Origin: Clostridiales bacterium
GTDB taxonomy: Bacteria > Bacillota > Clostridia > Christensenellales > CAG-138
Assembly (NCBI GenBank): GCA_031270585.1
Contig: JAISXK010000062.1
Span: 1-10,819 of the forward strand
DNA: 10,819 nt
Reading direction: 5' to 3'
Below are positions 1 through 6,168 of the stretch, in pieces; position 1 is the stretch's first letter, and every line of letters starts with the position of its first letter. Below the pieces are notes generated by a model. The model was not told where the DNA came from, searched no databases, and saw only the letters and a program-made list of their open reading frames with translations. The translations under genes were made by a program, and so were the position numbers.

Positions 1-59
1 CGCATGATCTGTGTCCAGTGCGTCTGCCGTACCTGCCTCGCCATCTCTTTGGTGTTCAA
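1..59 (-). CDS. tnpA: IS66-family TnpA accessory protein, N-terminal fragment (cut by window edge)
   Basis: Read on the minus strand from a TTG codon at 59-57, the first 19 codons give (M)NTKEMARQVRQTHWTQIM before the window ends. This matches, from family memory, the start of the small IS66 accessory proteins (MxTKExAxxVRxxxWxxII...), a short helix-turn-helix protein encoded first in the tnpA-tnpB-tnpC operon of IS66 elements. An AGGG lies about 11 nt upstream of the TTG. An in-frame GTG three codons earlier is the other possible start, but the NTKE register favours TTG. The diagnostic C-terminal part and the tnpB and tnpC genes would lie left of the window, so the call rests on 19 residues and could be wrong. 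Confidence 0.6.
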   Translation of the reverse strand, partial: MNTKEMARQVRQTHWTQIM

Positions 60-176
60 TCTTAACACATCCCTATCTCCGCGCTGGTTTTATGATCCTC
101 TCTTTTTTGGCGCCTTTGGGATATATCCTATTTCGCTTGCCGCCTTTCGGATAGGTGTGGAAAGTTTGACGGTTAC
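1..176 (-). mobile_element. End of an IS66-like insertion sequence (rest lies left of window)
   Basis: The tnpA fragment starts about 117 nt inside a minus-strand GTAACCGTCAAA (complement of 165-176). IS66-family ends characteristically begin with GTAA, and a leader of this size before tnpA is normal. If 176 is the outer base, the 8-bp target duplication would be GAACAAAT (177-184). The second terminus and second target copy are outside the window, so the boundary is inferred. The leader contains two near-identical 13-mers (111-123 and 141-153). Confidence 0.45.
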
Positions 177-263
177 GAACAAATGCGAACTCTTTCCAAT
201 GGTTCTTCGTTGGTGAGATGTTCGCTTTTTCATTCAAAACCACATGCTCTCTGCGATTTGCTC

Positions 264-292
264 TTGTAAAACGAACATAATAATGCCATAAT
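264..292 (+). promoter_or_regulatory. Promoter of the toxin-antitoxin operon
   Basis: TTGTAA (264-269) and CATAAT (287-292) are separated by exactly 17 bp, matching the sigma-A consensus at 4/6 and 5/6 positions. Transcription would begin near 299, about 20 nt before the antitoxin ATG. CATAAT occurs twice 11 bp apart (276-281 and 287-292). Such repeats at the -10 are a plausible binding site for the antitoxin, since Phd/YefM proteins usually repress their own operon; that role is inferred. Confidence 0.6.
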
Positions 293-318
293 GATATACA
301 TGAAGGGATGTGAAGACT

Positions 319-582
319 ATGCCTCAGATCAGGCCGATCACCGATTTAAGAAATACCAATGAGATTTCGGACCTTTGCCATGCGAAGAATGAACCCATAT
401 TCATAACGAAAAACGGTTATGGCGATTTGGTCGTTATGAGTATCGAAACCTTTGATTCCATTTTGGAAGATCGTGAACTCGACGCGGCTGTCGCGGAAGC
501 AGAGGCAGAGTACATTTCAGACAGTCAACTTGCCGATGCAAGAGAAACGCTGTCGAGCTTAAAGAGAAAGCACTTTGGATAA
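319..582 (+). CDS. Phd/YefM-family antitoxin
   Basis: An 87-residue antitoxin of a type II toxin-antitoxin module. It should bind and neutralise the toxin encoded next and, as a DNA-binding dimer, repress the operon. The N-terminal half has the Phd/YefM pattern: IRPITDLRN near residues 4-12, then EPIFITKNGYGDLVVMS and an ETFDSI helix at about residues 30-55. The acidic, alanine-rich C-terminal part (DAAVAEAEAEY) is the sort of flexible segment that wraps the toxin. ATG at 319 is chosen because GAAGGGA (302-308) lies at usable spacing; the GTG at 310 would have only about 2 nt. The gene overlaps the toxin by 8 nt, so the two are probably translationally coupled. Composition is visibly A/T-richer than the housekeeping genes, in line with horizontal acquisition. 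Family call is firm; the exact subfamily is not. Confidence 0.88.
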   Translation: MPQIRPITDLRNTNEISDLCHAKNEPIFITKNGYGDLVVMSIETFDSILEDRELDAAVAEAEAEYISDSQLADARETLSSLKRKHFG

Positions 583-877
583 ATACAGTGTAAAATTGCT
601 TCCTCGCGCATATCGCGATTTGGACGGTATATATGAATATATCGCCGAAACGTTGATAGAGCCGGGCATAGCCTTAAAATTGCTTGACACATTGGAAGAT
701 GCCATTTTCAGTTTGGAGGGTATGCCGCAGCGCGGAGCTTTAAGAAAAACAGGCGCCTTCGCCAACAAAGGATATCGCCAACTTTTTGTTGGTAACTTTA
801 CGGCTTTGTACCGCATTGAAGAAACGGCGAAACGGGTTCTCGTAGTCACCGTCCGATACGCGAAAAGCCAATTTTAG
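575..877 (+). CDS. RelE/ParE-family toxin
   Basis: A 100-residue basic protein that begins inside the antitoxin gene at a TTG codon (MDKYSVKLLP), with GAGAAAG at 564-570 as a modest ribosome binding site. No other early start exists in this frame. The layout is typical of the superfamily: VKLLPRAYRDLDGIYEYIAE (strand, then helix, residues 5-24), a second helix with LEDAIFSLEGMPQRG, then the C-terminal sheet GYRQLFVGNFTALYRI and VLVVTVRYAKSQF (about residues 67-100). RelE members cut mRNA on the ribosome and ParE members poison gyrase; sequence alone does not say which applies here. The gene appears intact and full length (usual 85-105 residues). Its TAG stop overlaps a GTG that opens a 36-codon ORF. 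Order antitoxin-toxin and the 8-bp overlap are standard. Confidence 0.87.
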   Translation: MDKYSVKLLPRAYRDLDGIYEYIAETLIEPGIALKLLDTLEDAIFSLEGMPQRGALRKTGAFANKGYRQLFVGNFTALYRIEETAKRVLVVTVRYAKSQF

Positions 878-987
878 TGAACGATAGAAAACGGGGATCG
901 AACAAGAACGCGCCATTGGATATTTTGTCGGACAATATGATGCGCGGCAAGATGCGGCTTGAAGATGCCGGTTCGGGGAATATCTAA
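877..987 (+). CDS. Possible 36-residue tail ORF of the toxin-antitoxin operon
   Basis: A GTG at 877-879 overlaps the toxin stop (TAGTG) and opens a frame of 36 residues to TAA at 985-987. It starts MNDRKRGSNKNAP and ends RLEDAGSGNI: basic at the front, acidic and polar at the back, with no membrane segment and no recognised domain. I see no clear Shine-Dalgarno sequence, so expression would depend on coupling to toxin translation. The transcription terminator lies about 50 bp beyond, so the stretch is in the same mRNA. It could equally be a decayed remnant of a longer gene or chance. I do not recognise it. Confidence 0.25.
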   Translation: MNDRKRGSNKNAPLDILSDNMMRGKMRLEDAGSGNI

Positions 988-1035
988 AATTGATAAAAAC
1001 ACCAACAAGGTACTGTGTATTTAGATGCACCCCTA

Positions 1036-1061
1036 AAAAGCCCGCTTAGCAGCGGGTTTTT
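1036..1061 (+). terminator. Intrinsic terminator of the toxin-antitoxin operon
   Basis: Stem CCCGC (1041-1045) and GCGGG (1052-1056) around the 6-nt loop TTAGCA, extended outward by A-tract/T-tract pairing (AAAA 1036-1039 with TTTT 1058-1061) and followed on the plus strand by TTTTT. The A-tract on the other side means it could also act on minus-strand transcripts. It closes the A/T-richer cassette. Confidence 0.85.
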
Positions 1062-1271
1062 CGGCGTTTAGAGGGCGAAATTCCGACCTTTTGTTTTATA
1101 GATGAAAAAACTGATTCTTAGCTTGCGAGAGCTCGAACTTCACGTGGTCGGCATACTGCCCGATAGCTTAAATCCCTCCAAAAGTCAGTCCAAAAAGTCT
1201 CCCAAAAGTCTCCCAAAAGTCAGACTGGCGCTTAATGCTTGCTTTTGCCCGCCAAATAATCAATACTGTAA
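1062..1271. other. Gene-poor spacer
   Basis: Between the terminator and the next promoter there is no credible gene. An open frame from 1102 on the plus strand runs through the repeat array and the promoter of the next gene, has no ribosome binding site and resembles no family I know. The only structured element is the AAAAGTC repeat described separately. The region may be a scar of past mobile-element activity, but nothing here proves it. Confidence 0.5.
1177..1221. repeat. Short tandem repeat, four AAAAGTC units
   Basis: AAAAGTC occurs at 1180-1186, 1193-1199, 1204-1210 and 1215-1221, at spacings of 13, 11 and 11 bp. The last two units are perfect 11-mers (TCCCAAAAGTC). The 11-bp spacing puts successive units on nearly the same face of the helix, as in iterons or multi-site operators, but small slippage repeats look the same. 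No replication gene is nearby. Confidence 0.7.
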
Positions 1272-1277
1272 TATAAT
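1272..1277 (+). promoter_or_regulatory. -10 box, probable promoter of the PHP gene
   Basis: A perfect TATAAT sits 52 bp before the PHP-gene ATG within an A/T-rich stretch. No good -35 hexamer is found at 16-18 bp; TTGCCC (1245-1250) is 21 bp away. Activity would need an activator or tolerance of a weak -35. Confidence 0.35.
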
Positions 1278-1328
1278 GTTATATAAAAAGCGCGAGCCGT
1301 ATGATACGTTTTATTCGGCGGAGGAACT

Positions 1329-2039
1329 ATGCTGACGGAAGATTTGCACACCCATACCCTATACAGCCATGGCGCCGGCACCGTGGAAGAAAACGTATTA
1401 AGCGCCATGCAAAAGGGCTTGCGGCGCGTAGGCATAGCCGAGCACGGGCCGGGGCACGTATTCTTTGGCGTGCGGTATAAAGCGCTTGTGGCCTTGCGTC
1501 GTGAAGTAGACGTCATGAACGATAAATATGGCGATAAGATTGAGGTGCTGATGGGGCTGGAAGCCAATCTGACGGGGGACGGCAAAACCGATATCCCGCG
1601 CGATGTGGAATTGTTTGATTTTCTTATGCTGGGTTTCCACAAAGGCGCGCCGCCGGCAGACGGCGCGGGCAGGCGGATGCATGCTTCCATGTTTTCGCCC
1701 AATAAAGCAAAATACGCCAAAACAAACGCCACGAACTATATACACGCCATGGATTTTTCCGATAAGCTGATCAACATCACCCACCCCGGCGCCTATATAG
1801 CGGTGGATATCGATATGCTGGCCCAAGAGGCCGCGCGCCGCAACATCACGCTGGAGCTCAACGAAAGCCACCGCAGCATGGGCGTGGAGGATATAAAAGC
1901 CGCTATGGCCCGCAGCGCGCGCTTTTATTTGAGCAGCGACGCGCATACGCCCCATGCCGTGGGCAGGGTTGAAAACAGCATCGCCCTCGCGAGGAAATCG
2001 GGCGCGCTGCATTGCGTGGTGAACTACGCCGATGCGTAA
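1329..2039 (+). CDS. PHP-domain metal-dependent phosphoesterase (YcdX/histidinol-phosphatase-like)
   Basis: A complete 236-residue cytosolic enzyme of the PHP superfamily, whose members hydrolyse phosphate esters with a trinuclear metal centre. All nine expected metal ligands can be placed by comparison with E. coli YcdX: H7 and H9 (DLHTHT), H14, H39 (AEHGP), E78 (GLEAN), H104 (GFHKG), H152 (THPG), D204 and H206 (SSDAHT). Spacing of these motifs and the total length (YcdX is about 245 residues) fit. The start is supported by GGAGG at 1320-1324. Substrate is unknown: relatives include histidinol-phosphate phosphatases and general phosphatases, and there are no his genes nearby to favour histidine synthesis. 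It stands alone, about 90 bp before the penicillin-binding protein gene on the same strand, with no terminator seen between them. Confidence 0.88.
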   Translation: MLTEDLHTHTLYSHGAGTVEENVLSAMQKGLRRVGIAEHGPGHVFFGVRYKALVALRREVDVMNDKYGDKIEVLMGLEANLTGDGKTDIPRDVELFDFLMLGFHKGAPPADGAGRRMHASMFSPNKAKYAKTNATNYIHAMDFSDKLINITHPGAYIAVDIDMLAQEAARRNITLELNESHRSMGVEDIKAAMARSARFYLSSDAHTPHAVGRVENSIALARKSGALHCVVNYADA

Positions 2040-2063
2040 GCGGCCAAGCCTTGGGCATTTACA

Positions 2064-2078
2064 CAAATGTTACATTTG
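2064..2078. promoter_or_regulatory. Perfect 15-bp palindrome, operator candidate
   Basis: CAAATGT-T-ACATTTG: 7-bp arms around one central base, lying 17 bp upstream of the -10 of the next gene and so covering its -35 region. No T-tract follows, so it is not a terminator of the PHP gene. Size and position suit a dimeric repressor. It does not match the BlaI/MecI core (TACATATGTA) I would expect for a beta-lactam-inducible penicillin-binding protein. Confidence 0.5.
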
Positions 2079-2091
2079 CCCGCAGGACATC

Positions 2092-2100
2092 TGTTATACT
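2092..2100 (+). promoter_or_regulatory. Extended -10 promoter of the penicillin-binding protein gene
   Basis: TGT followed directly by TATACT (2095-2100) is an extended -10 element. The best -35 is only TTACAT (2070-2075, 19-bp spacer), and this overlaps the palindrome. Transcription would start near 2107, about 23 nt before the ATG. Confidence 0.6.
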
Positions 2101-2129
2101 ACTTGTGATAACGATACGCGAGGTTGGTT

Positions 2130-4310
2130 ATGATACGGCTCAAACGCGCATACATATCTATCGCCATGCTGGCCTTGCTCGCTTTTGCTATGGCGCTGGT
2201 CGGCTGTGAGGAAATCACTGCGGGGGATGTTTGCGCGCAATATCTCAGTTATATAGCGAGCGGCAATTACGGCGCGGCTTACGATATGCTGCACTCTTCC
2301 AGACTGTATGCGGATGCCGATTATTTGAGTGCCGAAGATAAAGGGGAGAGCCATCCCGCCCGCAGACTGACCCGGCAACAGTTTATAGACCGGTATACCA
2401 ATATATTTGGCGTTTTGGGCATTACAAACTACACCTACACATTTACCCGCGAGGTTACGGGCGACGCCATCTGTGTGTTTGATTACGATATCTATTTTGA
2501 AAGCGATATAGTGGAAGATTTGTATTTCTCCTACTGCGTCACCCTGCTGCGGGAGGACAGGCGATGGAAGGTGGAATGGTCGCCCGCGCTGATATTCCCC
2601 GATATGGATTGGGGCGACACCGTGCGCACGGATTCTTTACAGGCGCGGCGCGGCGAGATATTGGCGGATGGCATGCTGCTTGCCGAAACCGTAAACGCCG
2701 TAAGCGTATCCGCCAACCCGGCGATGATTACCGATTTAAGCCAGTTTGCGCGGCAGGTGTCGGCATTGACGGATGTTTCTACCGAACGCATTATCGGGCA
2801 GGTTGAAAACGCCACAGGTGATTTTGTCATCATCAAGCAATACTACCCCGATCAGTTCAGCCAAACGCTGGAATCCCAATTGCTGCTGATCGAGGGGATA
2901 TCCATAGACCGCAGCAACTTTGGCACGTTGCGTAACTATCCGCAGTGGGATATGCTGGCGCATATCATAGGCTATGTGGGTCCCGCCACCGAGGAAGATC
3001 TGATCGCCCTTACGGGTAGCGTAAAGGGCAACAGCTTATACAACAGCGACAGCCGCGTGGGCAAAGCGGGGCTGGAGTATATGTACGAGAAGCAACTGCG
3101 CGGCAGCGACGGATATTTTATTTACATATTGGGCGCGGACGGCACCAACAAGGGCACGCTCTACCGCGAGCCCGCAAGCGATGGGCTGGATATACAGCTG
3201 ACGCTTGATTATGAAATGCAGGAGCGTGCCGATAAGCTTTTAAAATATTCGCTATATGGCGACAATACCGCAGGAGCCGTGATCGTTTTAAACCCCACCA
3301 CCGGCGCAATCAAGGCCATGAGCAGCTACCCTTCCTACGATTTAAACCTGTTCGCGCGGGGCATGAACGAGGCCGAGTGGCAGGCGTTGTCGTCCAAGGC
3401 GAACGCCCCGCTCTTTAACCGCCTCACCCAGGGGCGCTACCCGCCGGGCTCTATATTCAAGCCTTTTACCGTGGCCATCGCGCTGGAAAGCGGGAAGATG
3501 ACGCCATCCACCGCGTTCCCCACGGACAAAGAGGAGATATATGGTATTGACGGCGACGATAAGCTCTATTGGCGTCCTTCGGATACCGGCGAGTTCGGCC
3601 CATGGAATTACGCCATCATCACCCGCGTTACGCTCAGAAACAGGCATACGCCGCTCAATATGCACAACGGTATGATCGACAGCGACAATATCTATTTCGC
3701 CTATGCCGCGCTGCGCACGGGCATCGACGCCTTTGCCGGTTTTACCGACAGGCTGGGCCTAAACGAAGCCATTCCCTTTGATGTAAGCGTACATAAGGCG
3801 CAGGTAAAGAACGAAGAGAGCGAGTGGAACCCCATGCTGCTTGCCGAGAGCGCGTTTGGCCAGGGCGAAATACTCGTTACCCCCCTGCAGGCGGCAAGCC
3901 TTTTTGGATCGCTTGCCAATAAGGGCAGCATCATGCAACCCTACCTTGTAAAAGGGTTGTACCGCACGCGAGGCATAGGCTATGTGGAGGAAGAGACGCA
4001 TACCCCCACCGCTTGGAAGGAAAACGTGATATCCGAGGATATTATACGCACCATCGAACCCATGCTGGAAGATGTTATCAACATCGGTACGGGCAGATCG
4101 CTGGATATGCAAAATGTAGCCGGTAAAACCGGCACCGCGCAGGTGGGCGACGACCGCATGCGTGAAATCAGCTGGTTCGTGGGTTACCGCCTGCGCACCA
4201 GCGACCCGTTGCTCGTGCTGGTGATGCTGGAAACCCCCGCAAACAACAGCGCGTTTACATCCACCAGGTTTTTGATCGCGCGCACGCTTCTGAGCATGGA
4301 TGACGCATAG
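2130..4310 (+). CDS. Class B penicillin-binding protein, MecA/PBP3-like lipoprotein (D,D-transpeptidase)
   Basis: A 726-residue peptidoglycan transpeptidase acting outside the cell membrane, cross-linking stem peptides. From the N-terminus: a lipoprotein-type signal ending at the lipobox LVGC (C26); an NTF2-like MecA_N domain (about 27-160) closing with WKVEWSPALIFPDMDWGD; a dimerisation domain (about 165-350) with RRGEIL at 173-178; and the transpeptidase domain (about 380-720). The three catalytic motifs are intact: S441-I-F-K444, S518-D-N520 and K666-T-G668, followed by SWFVGY. Length and order match B. subtilis PbpC-type proteins. ATG at 2130 is preferred because GAGG (2120-2123) is 6 nt upstream; a TTG at 2124 would overlap that site. 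One oddity: the usual RGxIxDRNGxxLA is here RGEILADGMLLA, lacking the DR pair. It has its own promoter and a possible operator. Whether it gives beta-lactam tolerance cannot be read from the sequence. Confidence 0.93.
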   Translation: MIRLKRAYISIAMLALLAFAMALVGCEEITAGDVCAQYLSYIASGNYGAAYDMLHSSRLYADADYLSAEDKGESHPARRLTRQQFIDRYTNIFGVLGITNYTYTFTREVTGDAICVFDYDIYFESDIVEDLYFSYCVTLLREDRRWKVEWSPALIFPDMDWGDTVRTDSLQARRGEILADGMLLAETVNAVSVSANPAMITDLSQFARQVSALTDVSTERIIGQVENATGDFVIIKQYYPDQFSQTLESQLLLIEGISIDRSNFGTLRNYPQWDMLAHIIGYVGPATEEDLIALTGSVKGNSLYNSDSRVGKAGLEYMYEKQLRGSDGYFIYILGADGTNKGTLYREPASDGLDIQLTLDYEMQERADKLLKYSLYGDNTAGAVIVLNPTTGAIKAMSSYPSYDLNLFARGMNEAEWQALSSKANAPLFNRLTQGRYPPGSIFKPFTVAIALESGKMTPSTAFPTDKEEIYGIDGDDKLYWRPSDTGEFGPWNYAIITRVTLRNRHTPLNMHNGMIDSDNIYFAYAALRTGIDAFAGFTDRLGLNEAIPFDVSVHKAQVKNEESEWNPMLLAESAFGQGEILVTPLQAASLFGSLANKGSIMQPYLVKGLYRTRGIGYVEEETHTPTAWKENVISEDIIRTIEPMLEDVINIGTGRSLDMQNVAGKTGTAQVGDDRMREISWFVGYRLRTSDPLLVLVMLETPANNSAFTSTRFLIARTLLSMDDA

Positions 4311-4318
4311 AGGAGCAT

Positions 4319-4343
4319 CGCATGCAAGCCCGTATGCGGGGTT
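4319..4343. terminator. Weak hairpin between convergent genes
   Basis: The 52-bp gap between the two convergent stops holds CCCG-TATG-CGGG (4329-4340) and an overlapping alternative CGCAT (4319-4323)/ATGCG (4334-4338). Neither is followed directly by a T-tract on either strand, although the plus strand becomes T-rich from about 4359. It may help termination in both directions; the evidence is thin. Confidence 0.25.
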
Positions 4344-4362
4344 AACAGAAAGAGCATATTTC

Positions 4363-5985
4363 TTATTTGTTTTTGTGACCCGCCTGCGCGATGTTGAGCG
4401 CATGGTCGGATATGCGTTCCAGATCGGTCAATATCTCTACAAATATCATACCCAGATCCGCAGAGCATTTGTCGGCCTCCAACCGGGCGATGTGGTTGTT
4501 CTGCAGTTGATCCACGGTATCGTCGATCCGCTCCTCCAAGTTGTCGATCTGTTGGAACAATTCATCCGTAGGGCTTTGGAAGTGCGCATACGTCCAATCC
4601 ATCATGGCGTAGACCTCGCGCGAAAGCTCTCTAAGTTCGTCGCTGGCCTCGGCGGAAAACCGAGTCCCGCGCTCACGAATGAATTTGGCGTAATCCGCGA
4701 TGTTTTCGGCGTGATCGCCTATGCGTTCGATGTCGGATATGATATGGTACATGGCGCTCATGCGCTTGGCGTCGCTGTGGGTAAGCTCCATACTGTTAAT
4801 GCGTACGAGCGCCCTTGTAATCTCTTTATTAAGAAAGTCTATAATTTCTTCGTTTTTGTATATGGTTTCAAGGTCACCGCTGCGCTCATCCAAAAACGCC
4901 TTCAGCGCGGCGTGCAAATTGTCGCTGGCAAGCGTGAACATGCGCGTGGTTTCGTGCTCCACCTGCTCGATAGCGATGGTGGATGCGCCAAAGCTGCCGG
5001 ACGTGCTGATATCCTTGATGTAGGCAAGCTGTGGGCCTTTTTTTTTATCCTCGCCGGGGATGAGTATGGTGGCAACCCTTGCCAGCAGGTTGGAGCAGGG
5101 CAGCAACAACAGCGTGGTAGCAATGTTGAATATGGTGTGAGCGTTTGCTATTTGCGCCATGCCGTTATCCGGCGTCAGCGCTTCCATCCAGCTTATAATG
5201 GGAAGCAATCGCGTCGCCGCTACAAACAGTATGGTGCCCGTTACATTAAACAGCACATGCACCAGCGCCGTTCTTTTCGCGTTTTTCGTGCCGCCGATGG
5301 CGGCCATCACGGCGGCGATGGTGCAGCCTATGTTTTGCCCGCATATGACGTATATGGCACTATTCAGGCTAATCAGACGCTGGCTTGCAAGCGCCTGCAG
5401 CACGCCCACCGAGGCGCTGGAGCTTTGAATGAGCAACGTGAACACCGCGCCCACCAGTATGCCCAGAAGAGGATTGGTAAAGCTCGTCATGGTATCGCGG
5501 AACCATGCGACCTCGCGCAGCGGTACCATGGATGTGCTCATGGTGGTCATGCCGATAAAGAGTATGCCAAACCCTGCCAGCACCTGTCCTGCGTAATGCG
5601 ATTTTGCTTTTTTCGTGAAAAGAAACAGCACCACGCCCACAAGCGCAAACAAGGGCGCTATGGCGGAGAAGTTGACCGCAATGAGCTGACCCGTAACTGT
5701 GGTGCCTATGTTGGAACCCATGATAACGCCTATGGCGCTTGTAAACTCGAGCACTCCCAAATTCACAAAGCTTACGGCCATAGCCGTTACGGCGTTTGAA
5801 CTTTGTATGAGCGCCGTCACGGTCAGGCCCACAAGCATAGTCATCAAACGGTTTTTTGTAAGCTTTTCCAATATGGCCTTAAGCTTGGCGCCCGCCAAAA
5901 GCTCCAGCCCTTCGCCCATCAGGCGCATGCCGTATAAGAACAGCGCCAACCCGCCCAGCAGACCCATTATATCCGTAAGCTTCAT
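4363..5985 (-). CDS. Na+/phosphate cotransporter family protein with C-terminal PhoU domain
   Basis: A 540-residue membrane protein of the NptA/YjbB type, which moves inorganic phosphate with sodium (import or efflux depending on the member). The membrane part (about 1-310) holds two inverted Na/Pi repeats, each with the signature QSS: ALIQSSNAVTAM (Q61-S63) and LLIQSSSASVGV (Q187-S189), each followed by a GxNIGxT motif (90-96 and 216-222). The cytosolic part (about 335-540) is PhoU-like helical bundle with two repeats of the ERIGDHAENIA / ERISDHALNIA type, normally involved in metal binding and phosphate signalling. The ATG at 5985 is chosen because AAGGA lies 7 nt upstream and the mature fold starts there; the frame stays open to 6117 but without support. 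No pst or pho genes are nearby, so substrate direction and regulation are unknown. Confidence 0.9.
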   Translation of the reverse strand: MKLTDIMGLLGGLALFLYGMRLMGEGLELLAGAKLKAILEKLTKNRLMTMLVGLTVTALIQSSNAVTAMAVSFVNLGVLEFTSAIGVIMGSNIGTTVTGQLIAVNFSAIAPLFALVGVVLFLFTKKAKSHYAGQVLAGFGILFIGMTTMSTSMVPLREVAWFRDTMTSFTNPLLGILVGAVFTLLIQSSSASVGVLQALASQRLISLNSAIYVICGQNIGCTIAAVMAAIGGTKNAKRTALVHVLFNVTGTILFVAATRLLPIISWMEALTPDNGMAQIANAHTIFNIATTLLLLPCSNLLARVATILIPGEDKKKGPQLAYIKDISTSGSFGASTIAIEQVEHETTRMFTLASDNLHAALKAFLDERSGDLETIYKNEEIIDFLNKEITRALVRINSMELTHSDAKRMSAMYHIISDIERIGDHAENIADYAKFIRERGTRFSAEASDELRELSREVYAMMDWTYAHFQSPTDELFQQIDNLEERIDDTVDQLQNNHIARLEADKCSADLGMIFVEILTDLERISDHALNIAQAGHKNK

Positions 5986-6040
5986 ATCATCATCCTTTTC
6001 CGAAAGCGGATTTTTAAACTGAGCTTTTCGCAGGCAAAGC

Positions 6041-6060
6041 CGCGTTGCTGATAAAACGCG
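6041..6060. repeat. Inverted repeat in the transporter leader
   Basis: CGCGTT (6041-6046) and AACGCG (6055-6060), perfect 6-bp arms around 8 nt, between the inferred promoter and the ATG. In the transcript it would form a small hairpin about 55 nt before the start codon; as DNA it could be a protein site. No known phosphate-responsive element is recognised. Confidence 0.4.
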
Positions 6061-6088
6061 CCCGGCATAGTACATCCTTGTTAAGGGA

Positions 6089-6117
6089 ATAGTAAGGCAC
6101 GTACAAGAGCTATTCAA
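6089..6117 (-). promoter_or_regulatory. Probable promoter of the Na+/phosphate cotransporter
   Basis: On the minus strand TTGAAT (6117-6112) and TACTAT (6094-6089) are 17 bp apart, 4/6 matches each to the sigma-A consensus. It gives a leader of about 95 nt. It lies just after the possible tatD terminator, which supports separate transcription. Confidence 0.45.
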
Positions 6118-6129
6118 AAACAGCTTGGG

Positions 6130-6154
6130 AAAATCGCCCGGCCTATTGCGGCGA
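6130..6154 (-). terminator. Possible terminator after tatD
   Basis: On the minus strand TCGCC (6154-6150) pairs with GGCGA (6138-6134) around an 11-nt loop that could add a few GC pairs, followed by TTTT (6133-6130). The stem is short and the T-tract only four bases, so efficiency is doubtful. Confidence 0.35.
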
Positions 6155-6168
6155 AATGGCTTTGATGT

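Noticed and set aside
4..216. A 70-codon plus-strand frame at the left edge
   Set aside because: It is opposite the IS66 tnpA start and leader, begins with no ribosome binding site and crosses the inferred element terminus.
1120..1180. A tRNA-like stretch ending in CTCCA
   Set aside because: No cloverleaf can be drawn: there is no matching acceptor stem and no proper T arm, only one small GGCA/TGCC hairpin.
1177..1221. The AAAAGTC array read as a CRISPR
   Set aside because: Units are only 7-11 bp with 4-6 bp between them, with no spacers of uniform 30-40 bp and no cas genes.
1102..1335. A 77-codon plus-strand frame in the spacer
   Set aside because: It runs through the tandem repeat and the TATAAT of the next gene, has no ribosome binding site and shows no family resemblance.
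1398..2066. A 222-codon minus-strand frame opposite the PHP gene
   Set aside because: The plus-strand frame carries all nine metal ligands with correct spacing. The antisense product is only a composition-driven shadow.
2064..2078. The palindrome read as a terminator of the PHP gene
   Set aside because: The arms are A/T-rich and no T-tract follows on either strand.
4300..5799. A 499-codon open frame on the plus strand opposite the Na+/phosphate cotransporter gene
   Set aside because: It is the antisense of a gene with QSS and PhoU motifs. Its product is rich in His, Tyr, Gln and Arg with no recognisable domain, as expected for a GC-rich shadow frame, and it begins inside the penicillin-binding protein gene without a supported start.
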